A model generated the notes under the pieces. It did no database searches and was not told the DNA's origin. It was given only the letters and a program-made list of their open reading frames with translations. Shown one piece after another: positions 48,001-59,204 of a stretch of DNA of 64,000 nucleotides (the stretch's first letter is position 1; every line of letters begins with the position of its first letter). Location of the stretch: contig MU385715.1 in NCBI GenBank assembly GCA_022497155.1, forward strand, positions 372,001 to 436,000, given 5' to 3'. Source of the stretch: Whalleya microplaca (taxonomy: Eukaryota; Ascomycota; Sordariomycetes; Xylariales; Xylariaceae). The position numbers and the translations under genes are program-made.

Positions 48001-49541
48001 CCCCCTCATATCATTGGAGGGACTCCGTGAGGCCAGAATCTCAGCTCAATGCCTTTCATATTCTATTTGTACCGTTATCCGCAAAACGTGCCAGGCAACT
48101 TCATAGCTCGAGAAGCGCATTTAGAGTTATCATTAATAATTAACGAGAATAAAGTAGACTGTAATCATCCCTCTGCTTCAGGCATACGTATTCTCGGTCT
48201 CTACGCGACCGACAACATCTCCGAGTCTCAGAATAGTGGTCACCCAATGAAGTTCTCACTCAGCATACACGAAAGCTTTCCCAGTCTACACGGAAGAAAC
48301 AGCTAAGTCTAGTGTGCACGATCATCGGTCAAGAGCTAGCATGAAGAAATGCAGAAGCATTGCCGTTCAGCTAAAAGTCCGGCATTGTTATAACTACAAT
48401 AACAACAGGGAGCTAATAGAAAAATGGTTTTACCATGCTGATTTCGTGTAATTTCCTAGGCTTATTATAACTACGGGCCGTCGTGGTTAACTCCGCACGA
48501 GGCTTATTCGATGCCGGATCCCGGCAATACCGACGACGGTTAGCAGACTGAAAATTCGTCACCGCGTTTGTTTATGCTAGAAATCATTAGGCTCATTGGC
48601 CAAAATTGCTGTCGTTAACTTCGACATAACCCGAGGCCCCTATAGTTGACTATTCCTAGGGCTTTCCCTAGAATAGTTAATGAATACAGCCAAACCACCA
48701 CCTGTACCGAAACGCGCGTGAAGTAAGGAAACCAGCCTCTTTTGAAGGGCACGTGCCCAGATTTTTCCAAAGAAGTAAATATACCATTGGGCGAGCTGGT
48801 TCAAAGGGGGGGAGCAGACTGAGGGATACAACTAGTATGTAAACATACTACCTAGGTAGTGATCTCGGTTCTCCTCCTCGCTTTTATATCTAACTAGACA
48901 GAGCATACCATGCATTGCCTAATTGCTTATTATTCGTAAGGCTGCTAGCATCTTCTGTCTGTGCGATTGGTCTACGCGGCGCACTTCAAACTGAAGGTAC
49001 AGGTTGTAGCCGCAATGGGAGACCCTGTCTTCAAAGTATCTTCCTCCCTTCCTACCTCCAACCATCAATGCTCACAATTGGCCTGCAGGCTCCCATTTTT
49101 TTTACGATAAATTAGTGGGTTTTTTTTTTTTTTAACCGCATGAACCATTTCATGATAGACTTCATTCCTAGTCAGCACTGCCGTGAACTACACAGATATG
49201 TTTTGGTCTGTAACTGAGGAGAATCATGGGCAGCCGGGTGCTCGGAGCGAGCTAGTTGAATTGACAATAACTAGTATATCATAATCGGTGTTCCAGCAGA
49301 GGCTATTTGGATTAGAAGAGGACTAATAGGGCTTAGGATCTATATAATCCATCTCGGTCCGCCATGAGATCTTTCAATCATCATAGGAACATCACCGCGG
49401 ACCACCTCTTTTAATAAAGCTACAGCAGCCCGGCTCCATCCCCTCCTTAACCCGTTTCTTAGCCCTTTTAGGAGAGGACTGCTTATATCTTTCCTTCTCT
49501 CTCTGTCTCTATCTGCTTCAGTAATAGTAATACAAACCACC
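45003..49541. other. About 4.5 kb AT-rich gene-free region
   Basis: No frame of convincing length or composition was found. It has TTAATTAAC-like AT-rich words, an imperfect hairpin at 48646-48680, a T13 run at 49121-49133 and several short inverted CCGTCG/CGACGG words around 48475-48540. An 85-codon + frame at 48049-48306 has no support. The region may contain strongly mutated transposon remnants, but no element could be delimited. The final 100 bases (CT-rich, 49480-49530) look like the promoter of the gene at 49542. Confidence 0.4.
48646..48680. repeat. Imperfect 15-16-bp inverted repeat
   Basis: Arms TTGACTATTCCTAGGG (48646-48661) and CCCTAGAATAGTTAA (48666-48680) pair with a single-base bulge and one G-T pair around a 4-base loop. 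Seen directly. Confidence 0.7.
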
Positions 49542-50474
49542 ATGAAGTTCATCGCCCCCATCCTCGCATTCTCCCTCGGTGTATCGGCAGCAGCGACCTC
49601 GAAGCTCGTGGCCCGGGACGGCGTCGAGGACGCCCTCGACCTCCTGAAGAGCGTGCTTGCAAGCGCCAAGGATGTCGAATCCGTTCTTCTCGACTATACC
49701 GGCGGACCACCGGTAGAACTCCACGGCGCCACCATTGACCACATCAAGGACGTTCGGGCCGCGCTTTTCAAGGCCGAGGACCTTCCGGATCTTCCCGCCG
49801 AGGCTCTCACCGCCATCGCGCCCCTTACCGCGCTGGTGAGCAGGACCGAAGTTACTTTCGCGCAGAACGTTGCCGGAGCCAGGCTGTTGTTTGGAGAAGG
49901 TGGTAACTGCGAGTACATGCACGAAGTAGTTAAACGTCTCCGTAAATGACCCCCTTTTCCGCTTCCCCCTTTTTCCTGTTCCCCTATTCTCCTTCCACTC
50001 CACTTTTTCGTCAAATTTTCCAGAGGACCACATGAGAAAGGGAAGAACAAAAGAAGAAGAGATATAGAACAAAGAAACAATCCCACTAAACGATCTGATT
50101 AACTAACCCACCTGGCAGAGGGTGCCGTGCAAGAGTTCTTTGAGGGGCTAGGCGACCGCCTGCCCAAGAACGCGTGGGTGGGCAACAACAACTGGCACAC
50201 GGTGACGGAGGGCAACTACCTGTTCAGCGCGGCATCAGACAACTTGGCCGAGGGCGTGTGTATCAACATCGTAAACCCGCAGCAGCTGCCGGACCACCCC
50301 GAGGAGGAGCCCGAGCCCGAGGACACCGAGAACAAGGAGAACGCCGACACCAGCGAGTCCGACGGAGTCGCCGATGGTGCCGAGGAGGTCGTTGCTGGTG
50401 CCGGACTTGCTGCCGTGCCGGTTTCGAGCGGCGTGGTTGCCCTTGCGGTGGCGTTTGCGGCATTGCTTGTCTAG
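49542..50474 (+). CDS. Secreted GPI-anchor-type protein with acidic stalk, 2 exons, 251 aa
   Basis: Exons are 49542-49941 and 50119-50474. The 177-nt intron starts GTAAAT, has an AACTAAC branch and ends GGCAG; reading through instead would stop after 135 codons. A clear signal peptide is present (MKFIAPILAFSLGVSAAA). The mature part is mainly helical (VEDALDLLKSVLASAKDVES, then IDHIKDVRAALFKAEDL) with only two cysteines (GNCEYMHE, EGVCINIV) that could pair. An acidic Glu/Asp/Pro linker follows (DHPEEEPEPEDTENKEN). The hydrophobic C-terminus (SSGVVALAVAFAALLV) sits after small residues, fitting a GPI signal. The helical N-terminal part faintly recalls HsbA-like fungal wall proteins, but I cannot claim membership. 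Coding bases are GC-rich against the AT-rich flanks. Confidence 0.8.
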
Positions 50475-52325
50475 ACGGGCGGTGTGGGGCAGCTCAGGGG
50501 GTTTGGTTCAACTGCTTTGGTCAGGCTGTTGAATCGAAGATCCTGGGCGAGATGGGTGGAGAGAGAGCTAGTCTTCCTCACTTGAGGGTCGAAAGAAACT
50601 GGGTTGAGGATTTTTAGAGCCAGGGTGAGAAGAGCACATGTTCCGATAATGTTTAATGTCTAATACTGGGAGGGCTTGTTGTGGCTGGAAGAGTGGTGAT
50701 GGTGATGGTGATGTTGGTGGTTGTTTGGATCGTACTAGACAGTCCCAGAGGCAACTCGCTTATATTGCTTGAGGTCTTGGGGTACATACTGTCGCATATA
50801 ATGTCTAATAACTAATGTTTAATAGGTACTTAGAAGGGGATGGATAATGTGGGCTGGGTATCGGAGAATTCTATAAAATATAAAATCAAATGGGTAATTT
50901 CGAGGGGGATCAGTACATAGAGCTATAGATTAGAGGATTCAGTAATGTTTAATGTTTAATCACCAATAGTCTAATATTTCTCCTTGTCAGTTTTTCAAGG
51001 TTTCCTATGACAAAGTATTGGTATAACCTAGTATTCTCTGAAATATCCTTTGTCTCCCTTTACACTTCGTAAGTACATCAAATCCAGGGGTTTGTATCAC
51101 TAGGATAGGGCAGATCACATGCTTCATAGGACTCGTCTAAAGTCACGAGATGTAAGTCTTGAGTAAACGGGTGGATGTAGCTAGTAATATCTACCATACG
51201 CTCACCGTTTCCCGTGAACCGCAAGTAGGTTGTGTCACAGCTGCCAAGCATAGCCACCGAGGATCAAGTTCAAATTTCAGGGCACAGATGCCTCAAAAGG
51301 GTGAATGGGCGAGTCCTAGGCAACATTCATCATGACGATTAGAGTCTGGGCTCCGAAAATGACGGTTGAGTTTTGTAGGTCCGGATTCGGACCCTGAATG
51401 ATATGCAGCCCTATCTGTTAATCATCTGAGCCCTTGTGACCTCGTCATCGACACATTCAAGCAACATATTTATTTCCTACGAGTGCTGATGACTACATGA
51501 CGGCGACCGTCAGCTTATTTAAATTGAAACAGGACGTAAATACGACTTAAGTTCCCTTAACCCCGATTTGGCCTAACACAGTGAGTCAACCTTCATTACG
51601 CAGATTCGTCTATTTGCTTTCCGTAAGAATGGGGTCTTCCGTGGAGGCTGACAGAAGCTGTTGACTGAAAACCCTGGATTGGAGGATACAGCGGATTATT
51701 ATGATTGGATGATATCGAAGTCAAACAAGCAATGAATGTGTCTCCTAATCCGGAACAGCCTTACTCAGCGCCACCGAGTCGGTGGTTCTGACTTCGCCCA
51801 ACCATCCATCAGGGAAGTATTGTCGTACCTACGCGTATTGCGTATCTGGAGACCACAAACGTTAGAATAAAGGATACTTGCATGATTGTGTCTCTTCATC
51901 TGCAAGTGCCGAAGCCACATCGAATGATTTGTCGACAGAGCCGCATACCTTGCGGAGACTTCATTGCATAATGTTACCTGGAACTTCTCACGTAAACATT
52001 GTTCCATACGAAATGAAGTGAACAGAAGGGATTCGGTAATGATTTTATCAGAGCTTTTGGCCCGTTGCATCGACTTTGTTCAATTATTAGATGTGGGTAT
52101 ATACGATCGTGACTGTTGCATTTTGGTTATGTTGATTAGGGGGCCTTTTACATAATTTTGTTTTCGTCTCTATTTATATATGATCGAGGGATCAACATCG
52201 GATGTTGCAACGGAAAATAGATTTTAATACATGACGGCTTCATAATTCAAGGTGCAGCTTTCGTTCCTACTTTCAGGGAGACGTTCACCACACACGCAAA
52301 GTCATGTTCCAAACATATAGGAATC
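50475..52325. other. Intergenic between convergent secreted-protein and MFS genes
   Basis: 3' flanking DNA with GGTGAT/GTTT words near 50690-50730 and AT-rich DNA after that. No supported gene, RNA or repeat. Confidence 0.45.
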
Positions 52326-54282
52326 CTACACAGAAGTTATCTGGACGCGTCTTTGCTCAGCTTCTACGTAGAATTGCGGGCGATCTTGCTGCGTCAGGAT
52401 GCTGTCCATGAAAACGAAGGGGCTGTTGCTTCGCTTGAAGATTTCGTTCATGTCTTCTAGTGTCCGATGGGATGTTTCCGGATAAAAAAGAAAGATGATT
52501 GGAAGAAATGACCAGCAGAAACCTGCAAAGACTATTAAACGTTAGAGTCAGACGACGTGTGCTTGCTTGCTGGTCTAGGGCATGCTCGCTTACTGAGGTA
52601 GAACCCCCATCCAAGATTATCCACTCCAACTTTGGTGAATTGTACCGTGATGAACCCACTCATCCAGTTTGTTGCAGTAGCGGCAGCAGCAGCTCTAGTT
52701 CGCCACCCAAGGCTATTGATCTCCGAGTTGTAGACCCAAGATACCTTGGCAAAACTCGTACCGTAGCAGAAGTAATAGAGGAAGAACATCGCAACTGTGG
52801 CTATCCCGAGAGAGTGCTTCTGTTCAGGGTGAAGCATTGCCTCTTTCAATGTCACTGCCGCAACAAGGTAGCAGGATCCAGTAGCAATGGAACCGTATAT
52901 CATGAGCCTAAAGACGTGTCAGATCCCCCGTTTTGAAGCACTAAGGCTAGATCTTCTATCTATCTTGGTCTTACTTTCGCCTTCCAACTAAATCAACAAG
53001 GAGGAGACACATAAAGGCGGCACTGAGATAAACTGTGGCGATTGCTGCTGCTAGTAATCTTGCAAGGTGATTGGAGACCCCAACCGACTCAATCAGGAGA
53101 GTAGGCAAAAAATATCCAAGCGCATTCACCCCACTGAATTGTTGAATCAACTGGGTCCCACAGCTTCTAAACATCAGAATAGCAAGGCCGTTGAGTACCT
53201 AATGGGTGACATACCTGAGGAGAAGTCGGCGGAAGTTCTGAGTGGAATCTCTGAAAAGCAGGACATCTACGATAGGTACAAAAGCCGTTTGCTCGTCTTG
53301 GAGAGTTCTCTGGATTGATCTAAGTTCATTGTTCAGGTCTCTATCATCGAGATCGTGTTCTGTTCCCCGGAGTTTGGCGAGCACCATTCGAGCCTTCTGA
53401 AACTGACCTCTCAGTAGTAGCCATCTTGGCGACTCAACGGAAAGTGGTAAAAAGGCAGCGACGATAACCGGAAATACAAGCTGGAAAGCTAAAGCGAATC
53501 TCCACTGGAATGCCCCAATCTCATTGAACAAGGCAAAGTTAATCCAGTTTGCTATGCAGAATCCCATCGTGTTGCATAACGAACCTAGTACGACAAGTCT
53601 GCCTCTGACGTGAGCTGGAGACGTTTCCGCCATGAATACGGGGCAAGTCGAAGACGTGATGCCCTCTGGATTGGGGTCAGTATGTACAACACATTAGGGG
53701 CTGGGGGCTTAGCCAATGCTAAGGGCCTCAGGGGCTATCCGAAAGGGGGGGGGGGGGGGGGGGAAACTCGAACGTCTTGGGTCCGACCTACTTCCAAATC
53801 CATTGATGACCCGGCCAACGATCATCTGAGGCAAATGGTAAGCTGTAATCTGCAGGATTGCCCCAATTACATTTAGAACAAGGCCGGCCCAGACTGTCTT
53901 CTTCCGGCCCAATCTGTCACCAAATGAAAATGCCGCTAGGCAGCCGAGGAATGCGCCGAGCTCATGTGGCAGTAAGCATAAAAGAGGACCGGGAGGGCAG
54001 GGGCGTAGACTTACCGAGAAGCAACTCGAAGTGATGCCTGAGAGACTCGCATCGTGGATCTCCGGAAATATTTGGGCGAAATCAGGAGAGATGAGAGCAC
54101 CAGCAAAGATCCCCTTAGAATGGAAATGAGCAAATCATGAAGGGAAAACGGGCAATGGATTACAACCTGGTCGTAGCCGAAATGTGCTAGAGACACTGTA
54201 ACAAGTCACTTGCCACGTCAACGGCATAGTAGTGGGATCATAATTACCAGAATTGGTCAATGTCAAGCATACGAGAGACCAT
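52326..54282 (-). CDS. MFS sugar-porter family transporter, 8 exons, 486 aa
   Basis: A 12-helix plasma-membrane transporter, probably for a sugar by H+ symport. Exons on the minus strand are 54282-54273, 54195-54167, 54113-54015, 53960-53792, 53665-53215, 53166-52975, 52907-52594 and 52522-52326; all close in frame. Family signatures are GDRLGRKK (loop 2-3), GRVINGFGKGI, SVESPRWLL after helix 6, QQFSGVNALGYF (helix 7) and PETSHRTLEDM after helix 12. The N-terminus is very short (MVSLSLAHFGYDQG). An upstream ATG at about 54310 opens MFRLP in another frame, so the first exon is the least certain part. Intron 4 contains a 19-base homopolymer. It is divergent from the Zn2Cys6 gene at 57118, which may regulate it. 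Confidence 0.9.
53745..53763. repeat. G19 homopolymer (C19 on the coding strand) inside an MFS intron
   Basis: Nineteen consecutive G on the + strand, within the 126-nt intron 53666-53791 of the transporter gene. On the transcribed sense it is a C19 tract about 45 bases before the TACTGAC branch site. The exact length may be a sequencing artefact. Confidence 0.85.
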
Positions 54283-55414
54283 TTGCCACTGGGTAAAGGT
54301 AGCCGAAACATTATATTAGGCGTAGGGATGGGTGGCGGTGTGAGACGAGCAGATCTGGGATATTCGAGCAGGTTCCTGGTATCTAGGGCTAGCAGCTACT
54401 GGCTATCGAGGGTCTTCGTATGATCAATGACTTTGTATCGAAAAGGAGACGTGACGAAGCTGATATATTGAATTGCCCATGCGAATTGCTGCAGAGAGGA
54501 GACCGCTATCTCTCTGGAACGTCCATTCGTGGCCCACGATTCTCATATAGCACGGCCGCTTTGAATGTTGATGGCACCCTGTATCCTTTACTAACTCTGC
54601 ACTCATCTGCTCTGGAACACACAACCTATGTAGTTTCCGTGGCCAGGTAGATCGATACAATGGAGCTAGCGGCACACATCAGCCCATCTCAGACTCTGTC
54701 ATCTAGACCTATTTGACTTCGGCGCATCTGACCCTATGGTGCTATGTCAAGATCTAGGAGGATAATTCTCCACCAGAGTCCTTCGAGCACTAGGAGATAT
54801 ATATCCTCGCTACCCCACTTGGAGCACTCGCCATCGTGACCAACTTGATGGAGTTCCTTATGGCATGAACCTCGGCGTTCGCGCTAATCGGCATTCATAT
54901 CCCTGACTATGACCACCATCTCTGAGCTCTGGGAAGGATCATCGGCGTGTTACATTTTATATGATTGATGACTGACAAGTAGTTCAAAATTATACCTACG
55001 CTGGTAGCGCCGGGCCGGGAGTTGTCTGGCTGGCAGATGATTCCAAGCGACGTGGATATAACATGATTAGAACTAGTCACGGATACAGAGAAGCAGAAGA
55101 CGGAATTGGTTCCGCAATAGTAAGAGTTCCTGTCACGGAAGATATTCGGTTTGTCAGCAACATTTCAGAGTGGATTGAAAGATTGGAGTTCGTAGTAATT
55201 GATGCCAAGCGCAATCATGTATGTAGCGGGTATAGGATGCGATACCTATTGATTAGGACAGGCTAAAGAGTAACTAAATGACGCCATAAGACCTATCAAC
55301 AGGTTATCCTCGGGTCAGCAAAATCCCGTTGGGCTTATTTGTTTCGTTATGATATCTGAAATATAACTTCTGACAGACGACGCAACTTACATGGGGGCTC
55401 TATTCTTATAGAGT
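54283..55414. promoter_or_regulatory. MFS-proximal part of the divergent transporter-regulator region
   Basis: No supported gene; short frames only. It presumably includes the promoter of the MFS transporter. No binding sites could be assigned by eye. Confidence 0.4.
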
Positions 55415-55930
55415 TTAGCAACAACCCACAAACTCAAGTAGATAGGTTCCTAAAACCAGAACTTGAAGATGAAGAGTGGATGTGGGTGGATGGCAGGAGG
55501 TAGTTAAGTTTTCGGAAACACAAATCATGCAACGACACTCGGCCAGCCCGTCTGTGCCGGCCCCATCGGAGTTCAATTCGCCGAGATCTGCACCCGATTG
55601 TGAGCGGACCGGAATACTCTGTTTTTCTGGGGATGGTGGATCTTTGTCGTCGGTAGGCTTCTTACTCATCGTTAATGATGTTTCGGTACCTATTGTCATG
55701 CCCGGTTTCCAACCTTGCATACACGTACAACTATACACACAGACTTATAGATGTGGTTGCGGATGATCGTCGGCTTTGTTCACGAAGCTTCGAAAACCAA
55801 TAATACTCTTGGTAACATTCCCGTTGTAGGGGTCTGGTATGGTAACTCTCTGCGATCGGCCTTCTGCATATATTTGAAGCTGATTATGTGACCATCCCGA
55901 GATGTTCACCCCGAGTCTCGATTGAGTCAC
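55415..55930 (-). CDS. Possible small unrecognised gene or fragment between the MFS and transcription-factor genes
   Basis: Two minus-strand open frames look protein-like. The first, 55930-55745, opens with an ATG (MTQSRLGVNISGWSHNQLQI, then PDPYNGNVTKSIIGFRSFVN). The second, within 55738-55415, contains MSKKPTDDKDPPSPEKQSIP, then a Gly/Asp-rich stretch and CRCMICVSENL. Both use codons like the neighbouring genes. I could not find a clean intron linking them, so this may be one small two-exon gene, two fragments of a decayed gene, or chance. No family recognised. Confidence 0.25.
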
Positions 55931-57117
55931 CCTTTACTTATCTTCTATAGTATTTGTCATTTGCATAAGCCACGGCTTACATATGGGTAACTCAGTCATT
56001 TGTACATGTAGTAGCCAAAGGGCGTCTCGAGTACCAAGTAACAGATGATGTCATGCCTAGCAGCTTAATTGGAAACAAGAATGGATATCAGATACTTGAG
56101 AAACCGACTCTATGAGTCAATGAACGTTATTATTGAGTTGCGCTTCAACGAATGAGTTCACGGAGACTCTAAGTTGTATTGAAAAAACTGATGCACTGCC
56201 TGGATCCATACCCCACTATTAAGTACCCACCTCCCTGTAGCGAAAATGCACCAGCGAGAATATAAAGTTAGCGAGGTTTAATAACTGTGCTATATGCTAC
56301 ATCGAATACTTACTTGAGGTACTTACAAGTAGCTTTCCAGCCCTACCTCGTCGACGGCAAAGTCTCGCAACGCTAGATACTAACCAATCCCATTTCTTTA
56401 GACTTTAAATAAGCCTACTAACTCTTTCTGAACATGAACATCATCAGGGTATATTTTTCTTCCGGACGTTATAAGCATAACTCACCCTGACTAAACTAGG
56501 CCTGTATCCTTCTCGCACATTCGTGGAGAGTCGATCATACTCGGAAGATAATGTTAACTTTCAGTGGCTCTCCAATAAGTTTTACACGTGCGTCTTGCTC
56601 TATTTGCCCCCTTATAGGATTGTTGAAGTAGAGGAAAGGTTTCTGGCGCTATCCCTATAATACAGATGCAACCCTTGCGGGTATACCTAACGTGTTTAAC
56701 GTTCCATAATCCGTATTTTGATAATTATAGACGCGGCCAGGGTCAGCGGCCAGGTCTTCAGCATCATTGGCCCGGACTTGCACTTGTGTGTGGCGGTCAG
56801 AAGAGCTCTTGCTGCTCAATTTTGAAGAAGCCAACGCGAGGCACTGTGGGCTTGTAGCACTCGTCTGTCCAATACTCAATACTCACCCCCAGGCAAGACC
56901 CTGGGCCTTATATAGTGTTCCAAGATCCCGGGCAGACTACGCCAGACGAAAACGCAGTCAGCCTGTTTCGTTACAGGGCATTTCGACGGAAGCAGCCGCA
57001 CTTACGCGCTCACTACCTGGCCTTAGGTATCTCTGTTGTTGCTGACCTTACATATCTAACAAGGAATGTTAAGCATCGGGAATCATCTATCCTAACTAGT
57101 TGCTCAGGTTGGCATAA
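55931..57117. promoter_or_regulatory. Upstream region of the Zn2Cys6/Fungal_trans gene
   Basis: AT-rich and gene-free. Only short frames without domains were seen. The promoter role is inferred from position. Confidence 0.4.
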
Positions 57118-59204
57118 ATGATGTATACACGAAAGCGTTAGGCTATTACCTCCTATCCTCGGCTGCTGATCCATCATCAACTAATTCTACATTAGGCGCT
57201 CTCCTTGCATGCGACTTTTGCAGGTACTTCCCCTATCTTTAAAGAAACCTGAACTCGTCTAAATTTGGTATGGAACAGACACCGGAAGCGAAAATGTGAC
57301 AATCAGAAGCCATGTTCTACCTGCAGAGACTCAAATGCCGACTGTGTATACAAAGAGCTCCCATCAGAAAGGTGCTTTAATGTGGTTTTCTTTTGCTTTG
57401 AGATATGTCCTTGCTGACGCCTGCAACAGAGTCGAAGACACAAGCCCTACTGCAGTCATCGACCGACTTATCCGGATAGAATCACTACTCGAACACCAGA
57501 GCCAGCAGATATATCAGCTGAGCACACGCTCCAGCGCTTTTCCTGATCAACCCGACTACGTTTCCGCGGATCAGCCGCCGTTAGAGTATTTACCCTCAAC
57601 GTCTGCTGCAATAGACCCCCAGCTTGAGTCTCCGCAGTTCCTGATACCGAAAAACCACGCCACTATAGCAAGTACACTTCTATCCGTGCCGAAGGTCCGC
57701 GATCTGGTTGGAGAGTATCCAAGAGACTATTTTTTCAAGATCGAAGAAAAGCTTCCTCTTCCTGGATTCCTTGGGAGCCTTGACGATAGCCCGCTTATTT
57801 GGCCATCCCTTGAACTCGAGACGCTGAACACACTGGCTGAGGCCTATTTTCGTAACGTTCATCCTCATCACCCGCTTTTTACGCCAAGTGCTTTCAAATC
57901 ATGGCAGGCCAAACTTATTCAAGAAAGAGATATGAACGACATTGGCACGTCGATATGCTTCTGTGTGTATGCTCTAGGTGCGGTTTGTTCGGACCAAGGG
58001 GACGATAGGGGGAACGATGAAACAATTGGCCTTCACTTCTTTCAACCGGCACTACGAATTATGCTACATAAACTCGTCTGGGAGTTCCGACCGAGGATAA
58101 GCATTTGCCAGGCGTTACTACTCGCTGCTTCATATTTCGCCCATCTGGGAAGGCCACTTCACAGCTGGAAGATGGCGCAATTTTCGGCACGGATGTTTCT
58201 TAACCTAATGGAGAGGTAATGAACCACTATCTACTGTGTGCTGTTGACTTTGCTGATATATGGAAGTCGAAAACGGCCTTTATCTAATGCCGAATTTGAG
58301 GAAGCAGAACTGAGAACATTTTGGCAGTGTTTTACAGTCGAATGGTATGAAACATTGGGAAGGAAAGTTTATATTCTAAATTCTGATGGCGTTTAGTGAC
58401 AGGATTGCCGAACTCGACGTCCCGAGGAGTGGAATCGAACCTCTGGGCGACCGAATGAGACTTCCACATAGTACAGATCCAACCGACAATGAGAATACCA
58501 TTTGTTTTATTGCCGAGCATGCTATCCGTCGTCTCTTAAATCGCATACATAATTCCCTCTACGGCCCCGAGACAGTACAGGTAGGGCCTAATCTCGTCCT
58601 GCCTGTTGACCCGACGCAAGCATGGCAGAACCTGGGCCCTCAGAAACTGATAGCTCTGAGCGCCGAACTGAATAGGCAACTTGAAGCATGGTATATTTCT
58701 ATCCCTGATTATGTACGACCTCTAAAGGGGACCGAACCACTCCCGAATGACCGCGCCCGAGTCCTCCGGATCAGATACTATGCCGCGAAACAGATTATAT
58801 ATAGGCCATTTCTACTCCAGGTGGTCGCTCGACACCATGACGGCAAGTCTCCGGCAACCTCCGCGGCGATGACCCCTGATCCGTACAGTGACCCTGCCTC
58901 GATTGTGTTGGAAAATTGCGAGACCTGCATCAATACCTGTTGGACTTATCTCTATAACTCGATAGACATGATAGGCAAGCGTTCTCCATATTTGTGGACA
59001 TTTTCCCAAAGTTGTATGTCTTGTCTTATCATGCTATGGATGGCAGACAATACACCCTCGCTGCGCCCATACGTCCCCAACGTGCGACCCATCCAAGGCA
59101 TGGTGCTTGACAAGTTACGCAAATGGGCTACTAAGGATTCTACATTTGACGCCGAAGTTCGCATCATAGAACAGCTGGTTTTTTCAGATCCGATGGAGTC
59201 TTGA
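57118..59204 (+). CDS. Zn2Cys6 transcription factor with fungal-specific regulatory domain, 6 exons, 603 aa
   Basis: A probable nuclear pathway-specific regulator. Exons are 57118-57136, 57196-57223, 57279-57371, 57430-58215, 58267-58344 and 58397-59204. Splicing yields MMYTRKRALLACDFCRHRKR followed by KCDNQKPCSTCRDSNADC, a perfect C-x2-C-x6-C-x5-C-x2-C-x6-C cluster (residues 12-38), spread over three exons. A short linker and coiled-coil-like dimerisation segment follow (DRLIRIESLLEHQSQQIYQL). The fungal transcription-factor middle domain runs from about residue 160 (LNTLAEAYFRNVHPHHPLFT, GLHFFQPALRIML, TFWQCFTVECDRIAELDVPR). The first intron's donor is GTTAGG, a weak but usable site; without it no ATG precedes the cluster. 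It lies head-to-head with the sugar transporter, so a role in carbon-source control is a guess from context. Confidence 0.88.

Noticed and set aside
48049..48306. 85-codon + frame
   Set aside because: No domain, AT-biased codons, isolated in the AT-rich block.
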